64,000 nucleotides of DNA from Tyto alba (Eukaryota > Chordata > Aves > Strigiformes > Tytonidae): NCBI RefSeq assembly GCF_018691265.1, contig NW_024881313.1, positions 11,422,501 to 11,486,500 of the forward strand. Direction: 5' to 3'. The translations under genes and the position numbers were made by a program. The notes under the pieces were generated by a model. It was not told the origin of the DNA, did not search any database, and worked only from the letters and a program-made list of their open reading frames with translations. Below are positions 25,635 through 47,841 of this stretch, one piece after another; the stretch's first letter is position 1, and each line of letters starts with the position of its first letter.

Positions 25635-28600
25635 GGTATGATCAGAGCCAACACTAACAAATTTTTTACTGGTTACAGTAGTCCACTATTGAAGTACATT
25701 GGTTGGACTCACATAACTTATCCTTCCCTTTTGGAAGTAATAGTAAGCCTGGAAGCATTGCTAGGGTTGTGGCGTTTTGTTAGACAGGCAAGTAAAAAAT
25801 TTAGTTCTTAGAGGTATTACTGCTAGTCTTACTTATCTCAAAGTCCAGTCCAACTGATGTTAAGCTTCACACAGCTGCCTAACTCTGAAACAAGTCACCC
25901 ATTTCAGAAGATACTGTCTGGAAACAGATTAGTGTCCCACTACAGATTTGGGGGGGTGGGAAGAAAAGCAAAACCACAACTAACCACCCTATCACCAACA
26001 AAAAAAAAGAAAAGGAAGCCTTAAATAATGATAGGAAATAACACTTTTTAACACTTTCTGAATCTAGGAATCTTTCACATACTACTCTAAGTACTATCCT
26101 TCCCATCATGAGGGCACAACACTTCAGTCAGATGGTTGAAGACCTTAACAGTTCAATCCAAACACTTAGAGATTCAGTGCTTAACTGGATAGCTTTATAT
26201 ACCACATGCTAAAAAGCCCAGAGTCATGTTTGCAATGCACTACTATGAAAAAATTTATTCACTTGCAGAACTTCAAGGATGATTTGGAACAAAGTCAACT
26301 AAGGCATGTACTTAAGTCTGCCAACGTAAGGCTGCAAAATATAAACACTACCATTTCAGTACCAAGGTCATGCACACATCAGAAGTGCATTAAGAACTTC
26401 AAAGCTATACCACACAGGAAAAAGATAGTTTTGCTTGTCTTCACAAAAGATTAAGAATTAAGCAACTACTTCCTAAATATCAAGATGAGTAAATAAATTA
26501 TGAATGAGATTCCACAGGCTTTTTCCCACATCAGGAATTCAAAAGCATCAGGTACTACATCTTTTACTAAGAGTGCTTCCCTTATTTGATGGTTAGATCT
26601 TTGAGTTTGTTTGGTGGCTTTGTTAATTTATTTATTTTCAAAGAATCACATTTAGAATGTAAAATAATTTTGTTCTCCAGGTCAGAATGTGCAAATAGCC
26701 AATATTTTTACACATTTAGGTGTTCCATGTTTATTTACCTTGTTATAATTTTGAATTTTTACAGTTACTATATACAGAATACATTGTTATGTTTTTCAAT
26801 TGTGCCATTACAGTGCAACATCTGGACTGCTGTTTTAAGAAATAACTAACAGAGCTTCCATTTTAAAGTGCAACATGTTTTGGTACAGGAATTGCTACAA
26901 TGAATTCAAGTGAAAAGAATTAAATAAACCCCTTGAAAGACAACACTACAACACCAGTATATATGTATTTGATAGTATTCAAAGATTATGGGGAAGTTAC
27001 AAATGAAATATGAATCACTTCAAAAGAAGTCCTTCAGAAACCATCTTACACACAGGAAAACAAACCAGAAAAAAAAATTACAATTCTTCAAGCTGAATCT
27101 GTACTTACTGATTTACAGTGAACTGAAAGGCTTGCCTTTTTTATTTTAAAATCAAGATAAAAAAATAAATGTGAAATAATCACAGGTCTGTCACTTGGAT
27201 CTAGTCTCATAGCTTGTTTACAAAGTTATACAAGTTAATACTGACTTCCCTTGCTCCCTTAGCACATTTCCAAGCTCAGCCAGAGAAATCAAGTCTAAGT
27301 TAAGTATTCAAACAGATGCTTATCTGACTTTATATTAAAAATTAAAATTAGTAGTTAAATTCAAGTACTTGTTTTGCTTGGTTAGTAATGTGCTGACAGT
27401 TTTGCATGGACATACTAGCACATGCAGAAGCCTTAAGCCTTTGACTCTCCCGTAACACTGACTTAATGTGAGGATTCATCAATAGGGTCTTTACTCCACC
27501 CTTTTTTTTTTAATGACAACTCTTCATCATTCCATAAATCTACTGTAATTTGATGGTGTTAAAGTTTACGTCTGTTAGATATCCCAGATGACAGACACTA
27601 AGACTTGTATCTTCCTCCTTTTACCACATACATGGACAGAATAATTCCACTCATATGAATTATTTTAAATTAGACAGTTGCATTTCATGCAACATAAGAT
27701 CCACACATTTAAGTATGTATTTTGCTCAACATGCCTGCCGAACTTTCAAAGGTCAGTTTGAGTCTTAACACTGTGTAACAGTGTAACCTCCCGCTTCCCT
27801 GCTTGTTCAAGCAGCTTTTGTTACTGTCACTGAGTAATTTTATCATTGTGCCATTCCAGTTATTTTAGATTACCTTTTATCCTTTGAAGAAAAATTTGTT
27901 TAAATTGATATAGTATCTGCCGCCTAGAGCTGTTTTCATTTTCTACTTTAAAACAAAGGGACAACAAGCCTCAAACAAAACCAACACTCCAGGTGCAAAT
28001 ACTTTGGCCTAGAAGAAAAAACTGGTATCACTTGCTGGCTGACTTCAGATCTGACATTATTTAAACCAGAATTCTCTCCCTACTCTCCAATATAAACAGA
28101 TCTTTCTACAACAGATAACACAGAAAAGTTTAACCCTCTGCTTCTAGCCAGCTACCCACTCTGGTCTTCAGTTATCACTGGTATCTTTTCAGACTACCTG
28201 GTAAGCTTCTGCATGCATTTTAGCAGCCACAGGACTGTGCCTCATCTATGCTCTAGGAAGATTAGTCAGTTGTGAACTAGTTTCCCCTGTGTTGTAAGTT
28301 GTAATAAAGAATGCTTACTTTTAAGTGCCCAGATCCAAGAATGATTTTCAGAATGTAACTACAGTAAGTCAGAACTGAGTATTCCAGTTCCAGAAGTTCT
28401 CCAAAGCTAAAAGCTGACATATTCATCTTATCAACAATTCCTAAACAGTTCAGGTTCCAAAATTTTTCACAGACATTCAGAATAAGTGCTCATAGCAATT
28501 CAAGCACAGGAAGGCTTTTTTGTATGGTCACTTAATTTCTTTTAAATCTGTCTTGTATCATCAATATTCTTTCCCCCACTCACCTAATTAGGTCCACCTA

Positions 28601-30156
28601 AAAAAGGCCAATAAAGGAAAGAGCAATATAGACATGTACCTTCACCGAAGTAATGGAACATAAGAGATTGTTAATTGAAGAAGTTACTCAGCAGCCTTTT
28701 TCCATAGTGTTTATTGCTAATTCCTTTTTATAGCTTATTTCCAGGAGATGAGCAGCATAAAAACTGCAAAATCTATTTAAAAAGATATTCATTACAATGC
28801 AACAGTCTCAATAGTACCTTCTTACAGCTGCATCTTACTTAATTCAGAAATAAAACAATCCTGATCTAGTTAATAAAAAAGTTTAGTACCTAACCCTTAG
28901 AACAGTTGGTCTTCAGAAGTCAAGCAAATTTGGACACAGAATTTAAAATCACCACATTTGATAATATCCCCGGAATTTCTCACTGTGCAAAATATCCTAC
29001 TGAAACTATTTAATAGCTTTGTAACAAGCCAAGTCTCACTATTACATCAGCATTTACCCTTACAGCAAGAGTTGCTTTATTCTTCCTTACACAACTTTGA
29101 TGTGAACTGAGTGCTGTGAAGATTCAGATAACTACTGCGTTGCTTACCGAGCCTGCGTGCTAAATATGCACACCCCAACATATTAACACTTACAAGTAGC
29201 TTAGATACACAGTACATTAAACTAATAAAAATGATGAAAATTGACATCAAGCTGCCCAAACCCATGCTCAGTTTCCCACCTAGTTCCAACCGCACAATCT
29301 CGATTTTAACAGCTGTCTTCAAAAGTTTACTAAAAACAAAGCAGGAAGATACCATCAAAGTCTTCACCCATTCATTTGCTACAGTCTTGAATTCTGCCTT
29401 TGTCAGTAATGATTCTGGGGGGTTGTTTTTTGTTTTAAGTTCAACTTTAAAACTAACAACATACATTCACCTTGTAACATCCCAGAGGTAGCAGGAGGGA
29501 ATATGAATGAAAGATGCCAGATTCTAGAAGTTGCACATTCAAGTATAGTGTCATTCAAGAGAGCTTTCCTGGCTTTCACAGACTGCAAGTCACCTCTAAT
29601 CATGTATAGTAAACAAAAAAAGTAGAATCCCAAAATAAAGAACTACTGCCACTGGATTACTAATAGAAGTTTTACACTCAGATACCTCAAAATAATGTTG
29701 TTACTTAAGTAGTAATACTGCCAGTTTCAATAGTCAAATGTCAAGAACTGAAGTATAAACTTAAAATTTGAGTACCAATTTTTCTAAAATGCTCATTAGT
29801 GACACATTTCACCTAAACACAGACATACACACAATTACTCTAAGTTGATGTACCACACTGTAAGGTAAGGTCCTGATTCAGTTCAAGAATCTGATATTCC
29901 CCCTCTCCCTCCCACCACACAACTTGACAGAAGTGTTTACAGTAATAGAAAGCAAACAGAAGGGGAAAACACAACATTTAACAAGTGCATCTATATACAT
30001 TTTGCACCTTTTCCCTCTTTGCATCTAAAGTGAACAGGTCACCATGTTTGCTATGCTTTACATGCACATACTTCCCCCTTCACATAGTACCAGTCCTATT
30101 CAAAGGATCTGTGCAAGCATCAACAGCAGTCATTCCACACTAACCAACAGGTGCTT

Positions 30157-39383
<9,227 letters not shown>

Positions 39384-42149
39384 GCCTAAAATAAAAGTCA
39401 GAAGAAAGTTTTGAGGGAGAACAATTCAAACATGGCTTGTACTTACTCCTCTGAATCAGGTAACTGTTAGTCTGTGGCCATTACTCCCATAGGAGTCCTG
39501 TTGAACCTCTGTTCAGATCCCTTAAGACCTGCGAAGCGCTAAGGCCCTGTCAATCTGGTACCAACCCCAAGCTCTAGGAACCTGAACTGGGAGCATTGTT
39601 CAGATCCTCCCATATGCTCAGCTTGAACAGGGGATCGATGACAGGCTTTTAAGTTAGAACAGTAAAATTCCTGGCAAAAGGTTGCAACAGTCTAGCAGTG
39701 TTTTTCAAAGGATTGTTACCATACAAACTTTCACGCAATGTGTGAATCTTTGTATAAAAAAAACTGCCAAAACATTCAAGACTGGGTTCCAGAAAGCAAG
39801 TTGCAATTTCCACTGGATTCTATACATTCTACAGACCCAATTCTAATAAGCTTTTCAGGTTGTACTTGCTTTGAGAACACAGGACCAGCTATTAGTTTCC
39901 AAGATAGAAATATAGATCTCCAGATGTTTAAACTGACAATTCCCTTTAATCCACAAGAGCTCTGATTCACAGGAAAGTCAAAGAAAAAATGGAAGTTACT
40001 TTAACATACCTGCTGGCAATATACAACATTTATAGAGACTTGGAGACTTGTTAAAAAAAAAAAAGTATTAAATCACAAAAGCATTTTTGCTACCTATACA
40101 AATTTTTAATTTTTCTCATTATGGTAGCTTTTCAGCCATTACACTGAAACTACCTTGAAACACAGAACACTTGAAACTAAAGGCTGTAATGAAGTGATGC
40201 AAGTGGAAACCTTCCTAATTTGCAACAGGCAGAAAGCAAACTCCAAGTTAAAAAAAAAAAAAAAAATCTGTACAGCAGTGGCAATTAGTTGTCCATCTTA
40301 TCGGAACAACCCATTTTAGCTACTTAACCCACAGAGACACCAGTCACTCAATTCACCAGTGTCTTGGGGAACAGGATGCTTTAAAAAGAGTATATAAAGC
40401 TTCAGTTTTTCCATTGTAAGTGGCATTTTTAAAGCAGCTGCTAATAATTATCATGCTGGTTCACTGAAAAAGGAAGCCCTGAGAGGAAGATTAAGACAGC
40501 AAAACAAGTGAAAATATTTTAAACCAACCACGCAAGACAAAACAGAAGGATCTCAAATACAGTGACTGTAACACAAACACAACATTAATTCATTATATTG
40601 TCACAAAGGTTAGGTGAATGTAGGGAGTGAAAAGTAATTCAGCAAATGCCAACAAGTCCCAGTTACCATTCCTGCAAATATGCAGCATTATTTTATTCGT
40701 TTAAACCATTAAACCCTCAAAAGAAGGAAAACCATCCTTATGCTGCTACAGGACTTTTTAAACATTCTAAGTTTGGGAGACATTCAATAATGGCAATTGT
40801 TGAATTAAAAACTGAAACTATTAAGCTATTGAAAAAAAATTTCTGAAAAAGCTGTTGACAGTGTTGATTATTATTCAATGTGAAGCTTTTGCTTACTGTT
40901 CCCCTTGTAACTGACCTACAGCCTTTAAGCTATGAAACTCGAGTCCTGCAGCTTAGGCAACAGCTGTCACAGTTATAGGTCTGAAATCTTAGGGACGAAT
41001 CTCTGGTGCTGTTGTGCAACAACTGCATTCAGCTTACCTGCTCTACTGATGGCAGGCTCAGGGTGTCTACGTTAACAACTAAATACAGAACAACTCTGTA
41101 GAAATAAACAATTATTGAGGAGCCAGCATCCACACTATACATGGTTTTGTATGTTTTTTTCATACTAGCTCTTGTCCAGACTGAGACCATCCACTAACTA
41201 CTGAGGTGCACGTTCTAGTTTTGTCTTCTTCCAAAAGGAAGAGACTCCATGTTCTCCCAGACCACACTGTGATGTGAACCAAAGTGAACCAAGGATGACT
41301 GGGAACACATTCCAAGAGCATACCCTTTATTAGAATTAAAATACTAATGCAAATTGTACTTGGACTTCAATAATTAGAATGTAATCGTGTTGTTCTACTG
41401 CCAGAGACTTAGGAGAGACATGTCTTGGTTCACAAATGAGCAAACAGACCAACCGCCTTCAAGTGAGGTGAGTTCCTCCAACATGCTTTCCCCTCCCAAG
41501 CACTGAACCTTACTACAGCTGACCAGAACTCATTAACACTTTGTTCTTTTATCGAGCACTCCTAAGCTGAACAGCAGTAGTTCCGAGAATATATCTCCAT
41601 ACGCAACAGCTTCTATACTGTCACTAAAGTCACAAACTCTACTTACTTAACAGTTGTGTTTTGAACAAGTCTCTCCCTCATAAGCGATGTATACACCCCA
41701 GTCTCCCTGGACTTGTCTGGAGTTTCCCTGAATTCAGTGTCTGTTAGAAACAGTTTGGTAAATTAAAAACTGTTGTGATAAGTGGCTTTTGTTTAAGACT
41801 GCACCCTTCAGCTTGTTGTGACATTGCAGCCTGAAAGCACACAGACAAAACACAAGCAATGTCCCAGGCATACAGAACCACTGCATCTCGAGTTACGTGC
41901 AAGACCTGGGGAAATAACTTTTTGTTTACAGACTCAGTGAAACTTTGTAGTTAAACTACATTGTTCTACATCTCCAAAAGTTAGGGCAGGATTCTTATTT
42001 ACAGATTTATAAACTTCAGGTTACAAACTTGCTTTTTCAAAACAACAAATGATTTTTAGGCCCGACCATCTTCTACCCTATCAGCCGCGGCTTAATCACA
42101 AGCATCGCAAGCTCCTCCAAAACAGAGGAAGCTGCAAGTCAAGGTAATG

Positions 42150-43290
42150 ACCTGGCAGTCACAAACTCGCCCCGTAAGGAGAGGCACCGCCAGCGCTGCC
42201 TTCCGCGACCCACCCCTCGGCCGCAGCCTGCTCGCTAAGGCTGGCGCTGCCAAAAACACAGCGGTCAGCGACCTCCCTGAGAGTTACCGATTTTCTCGCC
42301 CGTCAAGCCAGAGCGGCGGCTGCCCTCACAAACACGGCGAAGTTTCCAGCCGGCGGGTGCGGACCGAGGCCCGGCGAGCTGGGCCGCTGCCCCGGGCGGG
42401 CAGGGTCTGGCCGCGGAGGGGGCGGGCAGCCCCCCCGGCCGCCCGGAGGTAAGCAAGGCCCAGCCGCGGGCCGGCGCAGGCCTCGCCGAAGCCCACGAAC
42501 GACCGCCGCGGTCCCGCTCCCAGCGCCCAGCTCCGGCAGGGCCTCGCAGCCACAGGCCGCGCCGCGCCGGGCCCGGCTCCCGCCGCCTCCGCCAACCCGG
42601 CCGCGGCCCCGGCTCCCCTCCCGGAGCCGCCCTCCCCACCTGCGGCGTGGGCTCCGCAGGCCGGCCGGGGGAATGACGGGTTGTACCGGCCACGGAGAGC
42701 GACAGGACCGAAACCGTCAGATGCGACGCGGCCGCCCCGGCTCTAAACCCCGGATCCGGGCCGTGCGCAGGCGCAGAGCGGCGGGGGGCGGCACCGCTCC
42801 CGCCCCGGCCCGGCGGCGGGGGGTGGGCCCGGCCCGGTGCCCCTCTGGGGCTCGTCCCGCCCTTCCCCTCGTTCCCCCGGTGAGGGGGAGGCTTGGGAAT
42901 CGCACAGAAACCGCCGTCCCGGGCGTGAGGCGGTGCCCGGGGTGAGGGGCGCTCCCGCACCCCCCCGGAGTTAGGGGTGGAAGAAGGGAAAGGGAAAGCG
43001 GGGGTGCCGCGGCCCCTCTCCGCGGCCCGGGGGCGGGGGGCAGAGCGGGTTTGCTCCCCGAATCGCTCAGTCGTTCGCGTCGCTGCTCGCAGGTGTGTGC
43101 TCCTCCGCATAAGCTCTGCATTAATCCCAGGAGAAAAGCGGGGGTTTTTCCTTCCCCAACCGAGCCTGCTTCGTGGCAGCTTCGCACCCACCATCGTGAT
43201 TTTCTGTTCTCTGATAGCTCCGGTGGAAGTAGCTCGGCACGCTGTGCTGTGGGGGAGGCGAAGTGCTGCTCGAGCAAGGAAAGCGACGGC
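42150..43290. promoter_or_regulatory. CpG-island promoter of TMEM106B
   Basis: About 1.1 kb is very GC-rich and dense in undepleted CpG, with many GGGCGG/CCGCCC-type Sp1-like boxes, in an otherwise AT-rich window. It covers the 5' end of TMEM106B and has no clear TATA box, as expected for a housekeeping promoter with dispersed starts. A good plus-strand donor (CCCGGAG|GTAAGC at 42448/42449) lies inside it, so antisense or divergent transcription is possible. The long open frames here (up to 309 codons) are a by-product of GC content. Confidence 0.88.
42641..42760 (-). other. TMEM106B: Candidate TMEM106B exon 1 (5' UTR)
   Basis: The first coding exon has an AG acceptor two bases before the ATG, so a non-coding upstream exon is required. 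The best minus-strand donor in the CpG island is GCCGCAG|GTGGGG, giving an exon end at 42641 or one base lower. This exon would supply a G at position -3 of the start codon, giving a good Kozak context. The 5' boundary near 42760 is a guess because no TATA box marks the start site. An alternative minus-strand donor (GAGCAG|GTAAGC near 41037) lies outside the GC-rich core and is less likely to be the main exon. Confidence 0.5.
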
Positions 43291-44129
43291 AGGTCAGCCA
43301 AAAACAAAGCGTATGTAGGAAACGAGACACACTACCCCTGCACTTCGGTGTTATAACTCATGTCACATTATACGAGGTTGCTTGTGCAGCTGGTGTTTAT
43401 TCAGGGAATGGGCAGGGAGATGTTCTCCAAGCGATCTGCGAGAGCAAAATGCAGTTCTACTGGAACTGAGTAACTGGTGATTATTGCTCTTCGTGTGCCT
43501 GCCTCTGGCCCGTGAAAACCACCATCCGGTGTCTATGGCAATGTGGGAGACCACTGCTCTGTGGGGATGTGGGGACACAACTCAGCATGGAGGGGGCTGG
43601 GGACCAGGGAACAGCTCTGCTGGGTTTGGGAGCCTTGTCCCGGCTGCAGGAATGAATCAGGCTGGGGGAAGCCCCGTGATTCGCACCACGTGTGGAAGTG
43701 CAAGGGCAAGCATAAGGGCAGTGCTTGAGGGAGAGGACAAGGAAGCGAGGTCCTTACGACAGCTTGGGGCTGATCACAGGGCTGGGGCTGCTCCCGGGGC
43801 CGGGGGGAGACGGGCTGCCAGCACCCGCCACCCAGGGCCGGTGCAGGTGTGGGGCCACAGCCCCCCAGCAGCGTGCCCGGCACCTGGCTGCAGGTCCAGG
43901 TCAGCACAGAAAATAACCTTCCCCCACCCAAACGTATCTGTACCAGGACGAATGCCAGCCCATTTATTCCCTTTTTCCTTGGAACTTCCTGGTGTTTTCT
44001 GGGAGTTTAAGAGCTAGCAATAGTCCCTAGCCTTCACCATCTTTACCAAGTGGAGTCCCGCATGCTGCTTGCTGGTGGTGTAGCCTAAGTAAAATCATAT
44101 GGCTGGGTTGGTGCCTAGCATCAAAGGTA
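43291..44129. other. GC-rich shore of the CpG island, no gene seen
   Basis: The stretch 43,500-43,920 stays GC-rich but is poorer in CpG than the island core. Open frames on both strands (up to 177 codons) are not family-like. A divergent non-coding transcript from the island would run through here. Confidence 0.5.
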
Positions 44130-44715
44130 CTGCACTGATCTTCTAAGGACAACCATTAATCATTATCTATATTGTGTAAGCCTGACACTTTGTATAAATA
44201 GTGTACGCCTTGCTAATGACAATAGCTTTGAAGAGGAGCTAAAGACTGATAAAAAAGGGAACATCTTGCCCCAAAAGGCACAAAAGGCTGGATAATTGCC
44301 TGAGAAGTATGTAGTCAACAAAAGTCAGCAGTAACTGGGGGAAAGGTAAGAGCAGCAGGGGGAGATCACCACCTCCGACTCAATTCAAGACTAAAAAGGC
44401 TTGCTGCCCCACGCCTGTAAGGATCATGCATGGTAATTTACATAGCAAGCAAGGATAATTTAAATATAACAAACCAATAGCAGAAAAAAATATAATCGTT
44501 AACCAACGAATGTAAATGTAGGTGGTTTCCTCTAGTCATGTAACAGGATAAATATGTTAAAGTTCTCTTGTGTGGTGTGCTAGCTTTGTGGAATTACCAC
44601 CTAGCACCCATCTTTGCACAAACATGGAATAAGTAAGTATCTCGGCTCTCTGTGTAAGATTGGCTTATTGCACACCGAGTACCAAGCCCTGTTTGTGGAA
44701 CAACAGTGGATTGAT
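44130..44715 (+). mobile_element. Candidate ERV LTR
   Basis: The order resembles a retroviral LTR: a TATA-like GGATAAATATG near 44550, then GTGTGCTAGCTTTGTGGAAT, CACCTAGCACCCATC, an AATAAG poly(A)-like signal, and a 3' part ending near CTGTTTGTGGAACAACA. No internal retroviral genes flank it, so it would be a solo LTR. Neither end nor a target-site duplication could be fixed. Confidence 0.5.
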
Positions 44716-47173
44716 TCTACTCCTCTAGCCAGGCATGGTCAAGCTCCTGACAGTGTTGGCAAAAGCTGGCACGTCCTTTGTCCCTCTGGTAGACCTTCAT
44801 CTGAGTCTTTGGCCTGTCACTGTTCAAGGTTCCTGAGGTGCCAAACAAAGCTATCTGTGCATCAGGATCGATCACAGTACTTTGTGGGTTCCTAACTATA
44901 AAATGGTGTGTGTACGATACCTTGAACAGATTCCTGGCATGCTCAGGACCTGTATGGAGTTCGTCTCTTGCTTTAGAGCGTCAGCAAATGCCAAATGATG
45001 TGAATTTGGTAGGCTCAGGCCTTGCTATTAATTTCACTGTCTATTAGCTTCTGGTTCTGGATCAACTTTATATTGATCCAAGGAGCACAAAGCACAGTGT
45101 AAAAAATAGTCATAGCTTTCAGCTAGACAAACAGAAAGTGAGAACACCAAGCCTTTGCCTTTTACATTGTTTTAAATAACTGGCAGCCAGATACATTGAC
45201 CTGAATCGTGATGCAGCAGGGGACGTGCCAGAAAAGGTCTACCAAAAACGTTTTTGGAACAGCTTTGGGAGGTCACACTGAATTTTGGCAGCTCAAAGTT
45301 ATTCTGTCTGACAAACTCTCTTAATACAAATTTATTCAAGAGAAATATTCCTAGCAAACTTTAATTAGCATGGAGATTTTGATCAAACAGAATTTTGCAC
45401 CTTAGACTGCAGCAGTTTTTATCCAATACTTCCAGCCCCCAAACCAATTTATGAGGCCCCATGCAGGTAAGCATGTTACAGGTTACCGAAGATAGTGTTT
45501 CTTTTGTCATGATAGAAGCAACAGTTGAAATCAGCATGGGCTTTAGAAATAGTTTTCTGTTACTGTAATCAATAGGGCTGTTTTCTAGTAAAGAATTCTC
45601 ACAACGTGCCATAGCCTTTCCACTGTAGCTTTGACACAGAGTGGTTTAGGTTTTTTTCTCTTTAAAGCTGTCATGATGGAAGGGAACATGTATCTGGATA
45701 TCTGTTTGCTTTGTGTTATTTTCAATTAGAAACTACATGTTAAAGATACCATTTTAGAAAGAGAAATTGAAACACTGGAAGGATCTGGCTCATCCATTAG
45801 TGGCCTCAAGCTCATCCATAAATTCTCAAGCTCACCTTAAATATAACTTATTTGCTATAGACTAGAGTAATGTAATGAAAATTAGAATAAACAATAATAT
45901 AAATGTAAAGAGTTGTACCCACTGTGCAGGCTTGAAAAGCATGAAAAATATGTGATAACAAGATGTATACATTAAAAGCACATTAGAAGTGCTTAAATAT
46001 GTGCTGAGGTGCTTAAAAGTGTTACTAAAATGTGCCACTGAGCTTGGGCTAATCAAAATGGGGTTCCTGTGATTATGGAAAGGGTATTTTGCAGCAGGGA
46101 AATACAGACTGCACAACATCCAATATTGCTGGTTCATGAACTGAATAGTTTATGCCTAGATGAGGATTGCATGCTTAAACAGAGACACAGAAATTAATCA
46201 GCTCAGGAATGCATGGTAGAGGGGTGGTATGCGATACTAGTGCTAGTAGGAGGGCTATGAAATGGAAACACTTGGGTGGAATAAAAAGGGAAGCTGAGAT
46301 CATCACCTTTCGACTGACTTATGGGACAGCTGCAAGTAATATGAGCTCTTAGTTCCCATAGATCACTAAACGGGCACGGTTTATACTTCCGACAGTACAT
46401 CAGTAAAAAAATCCAAGTGATGAATCTGGTTTCAAGTCAAGTTTTGTGGCTGGGATATGATAAGTGAGTCAGGTCCTTGAAATGGCTGGGGTTAGCAATC
46501 CCTGTAACAGCCAGCTGTGCCAGCATTGGAGCCTCCCAGGTCCTGTGAGCACCTGCAAGAGACATAGACCTTAGAAGTACCAGCGAAGAACTATATTTAC
46601 TTCTAATTTTCCCCCCATGATGAATAACAGTCCACTCACATTGGTTATCTGAAGAAACTTAAGACTGCCCACATTTATTTCATCCTTCAGAAATATAAAC
46701 TACTATTTCTGTGAACATGGAAGGTAATGAAGCCTAGTGTCCTGTGGATTTGCATCTCAGTTGGCTGACTATTTCCCTGAACTATAATAATATTTTCTGT
46801 TATGACCACATATACCTAGCATCTTCTCCTGCGGAGCATTTTGGCAGCAACATGCTGGCTGCCATGTTCAGAAGTGGAAATTCATAGAAATTTGCTGACT
46901 GAATATAAAGTTACTAGGTGTTAACTCCTGAATGTTCAATCCCTTGTGTCGCCTCTGCCTGGTTATCTATTTTTATGAAATTTGTATAAACATTAATTTC
47001 TCTCAAACTCCACTGAAACTGGCTAACTCCTTCAAAATTATTGGAACCTGGGACACAGAGAGACAGGGTGATCACATAAACCTTGCTTTCGTATCTCCTA
47101 CCAGGCTAAAAATGGATGGCATGTTGAGCGAGGCACAGAACCCATTTTTATCTGCAAGCTCTTTCCAAGTCCA

Positions 47174-47237
47174 GAAAAACAAACAGAAAACCACCACCAC
47201 CAACAACAACAAAACCCCCAACAAAACCAAACAAAAA
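47174..47237. repeat. A/C-only low-complexity tract
   Basis: CCACCACCACCAACAACAAC followed by CAAAACC-type units. Confidence 0.85.
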
Positions 47238-47802
47238 TAGTGTGAAAACTACAATCCCCATCTAATCTAGCGTATAAGGTAGCAGTATGGGGGATTGTGT
47301 CCACTTACCTGTTGCTGATGGGAGAGAAGATACTTAAGAAATCCTGTAATGACTTTAGGTTCATCATGACACCACTGTGGCTTTTCTATATATGGAAAAG
47401 AAGACTTTGCAGATCTATTACAGTTGTCTGTGTGGATTACATTCCTCCTCCACCTTAAGCAGCCCAGGAAATAGTTATGCTGCCATGTTGTAAAGATCAT
47501 GGTTTTTTCTAAATTTCTCCTTATCACTAGTTCATGAAAACACACAGAAGAAAATGTTGATTCCATATACCATGATTTTCTTCTTGAGAAACTTCAGAAA
47601 AGAGATACAAATTAACCTGATAAAAATAAGAACAATCCTCATATTTAGCGATTTTGCCCTTGATTCAATAATATGACAACAGTCCTGTTTTTTTTGCATG
47701 TCATCCTAGCCCCAGGGTGCACTAGACTGAACTATACGGTGGTTGCCATGGTGGTTTGTGCCAAGTCTCACCATTGAAAGGTAACTAAAGTCACATTCAG
47801 GC

Positions 47803-47841
47803 CAAAAAAAAAAAACCAAACCAAACCAACCAAACAAAAAA
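47803..47841. repeat. (AAACC)n low-complexity tract
   Basis: An A12 run is followed by repeated CCAAA units. Confidence 0.85.

Larger units (their letters stand above)
24530..30156 (-). other. TMEM106B: Probable TMEM106B 3' UTR
   Basis: About 5.6 kb of AT-rich sequence follows the stop codon without any recognisable LINE or LTR, and it ends at an AATAAA (24553-24548 on the minus strand). A 3' UTR of several kb fits what I recall of the mammalian gene. Several internal AATAAA hexamers (for example 29081-29076) could give shorter isoforms. The open frames here on both strands are AT-rich, have no family resemblance and are not treated as genes. An A23T7 tract at 25605-25634 reads as T-rich then A-poor in the mRNA sense. 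The 3' end needs transcript data. Confidence 0.6.

Noticed and set aside
29077..29466. 129-codon open frame, minus strand
   Set aside because: Lies in the TMEM106B 3' UTR, has no recognisable motif, and another frame is open on the opposite strand.
41030..41045. Minus-strand donor GAGCAG|GTAAGC as an alternative TMEM106B first-exon end
   Set aside because: Lies in AT-rich intron sequence away from the CpG island, with no promoter evidence.
42265..43194. 309-codon open frame on the minus strand over the CpG island
   Set aside because: Arg/Pro/Gly/Ala-rich composition follows the GC content, overlapping frames on both strands are equally open, and no domain is visible. It covers the promoter and 5' UTR of TMEM106B.
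43484..44017. 177-codon plus-strand frame beside the CpG island
   Set aside because: GC-driven, with an overlapping 132-codon frame on the other strand and no domain pattern.
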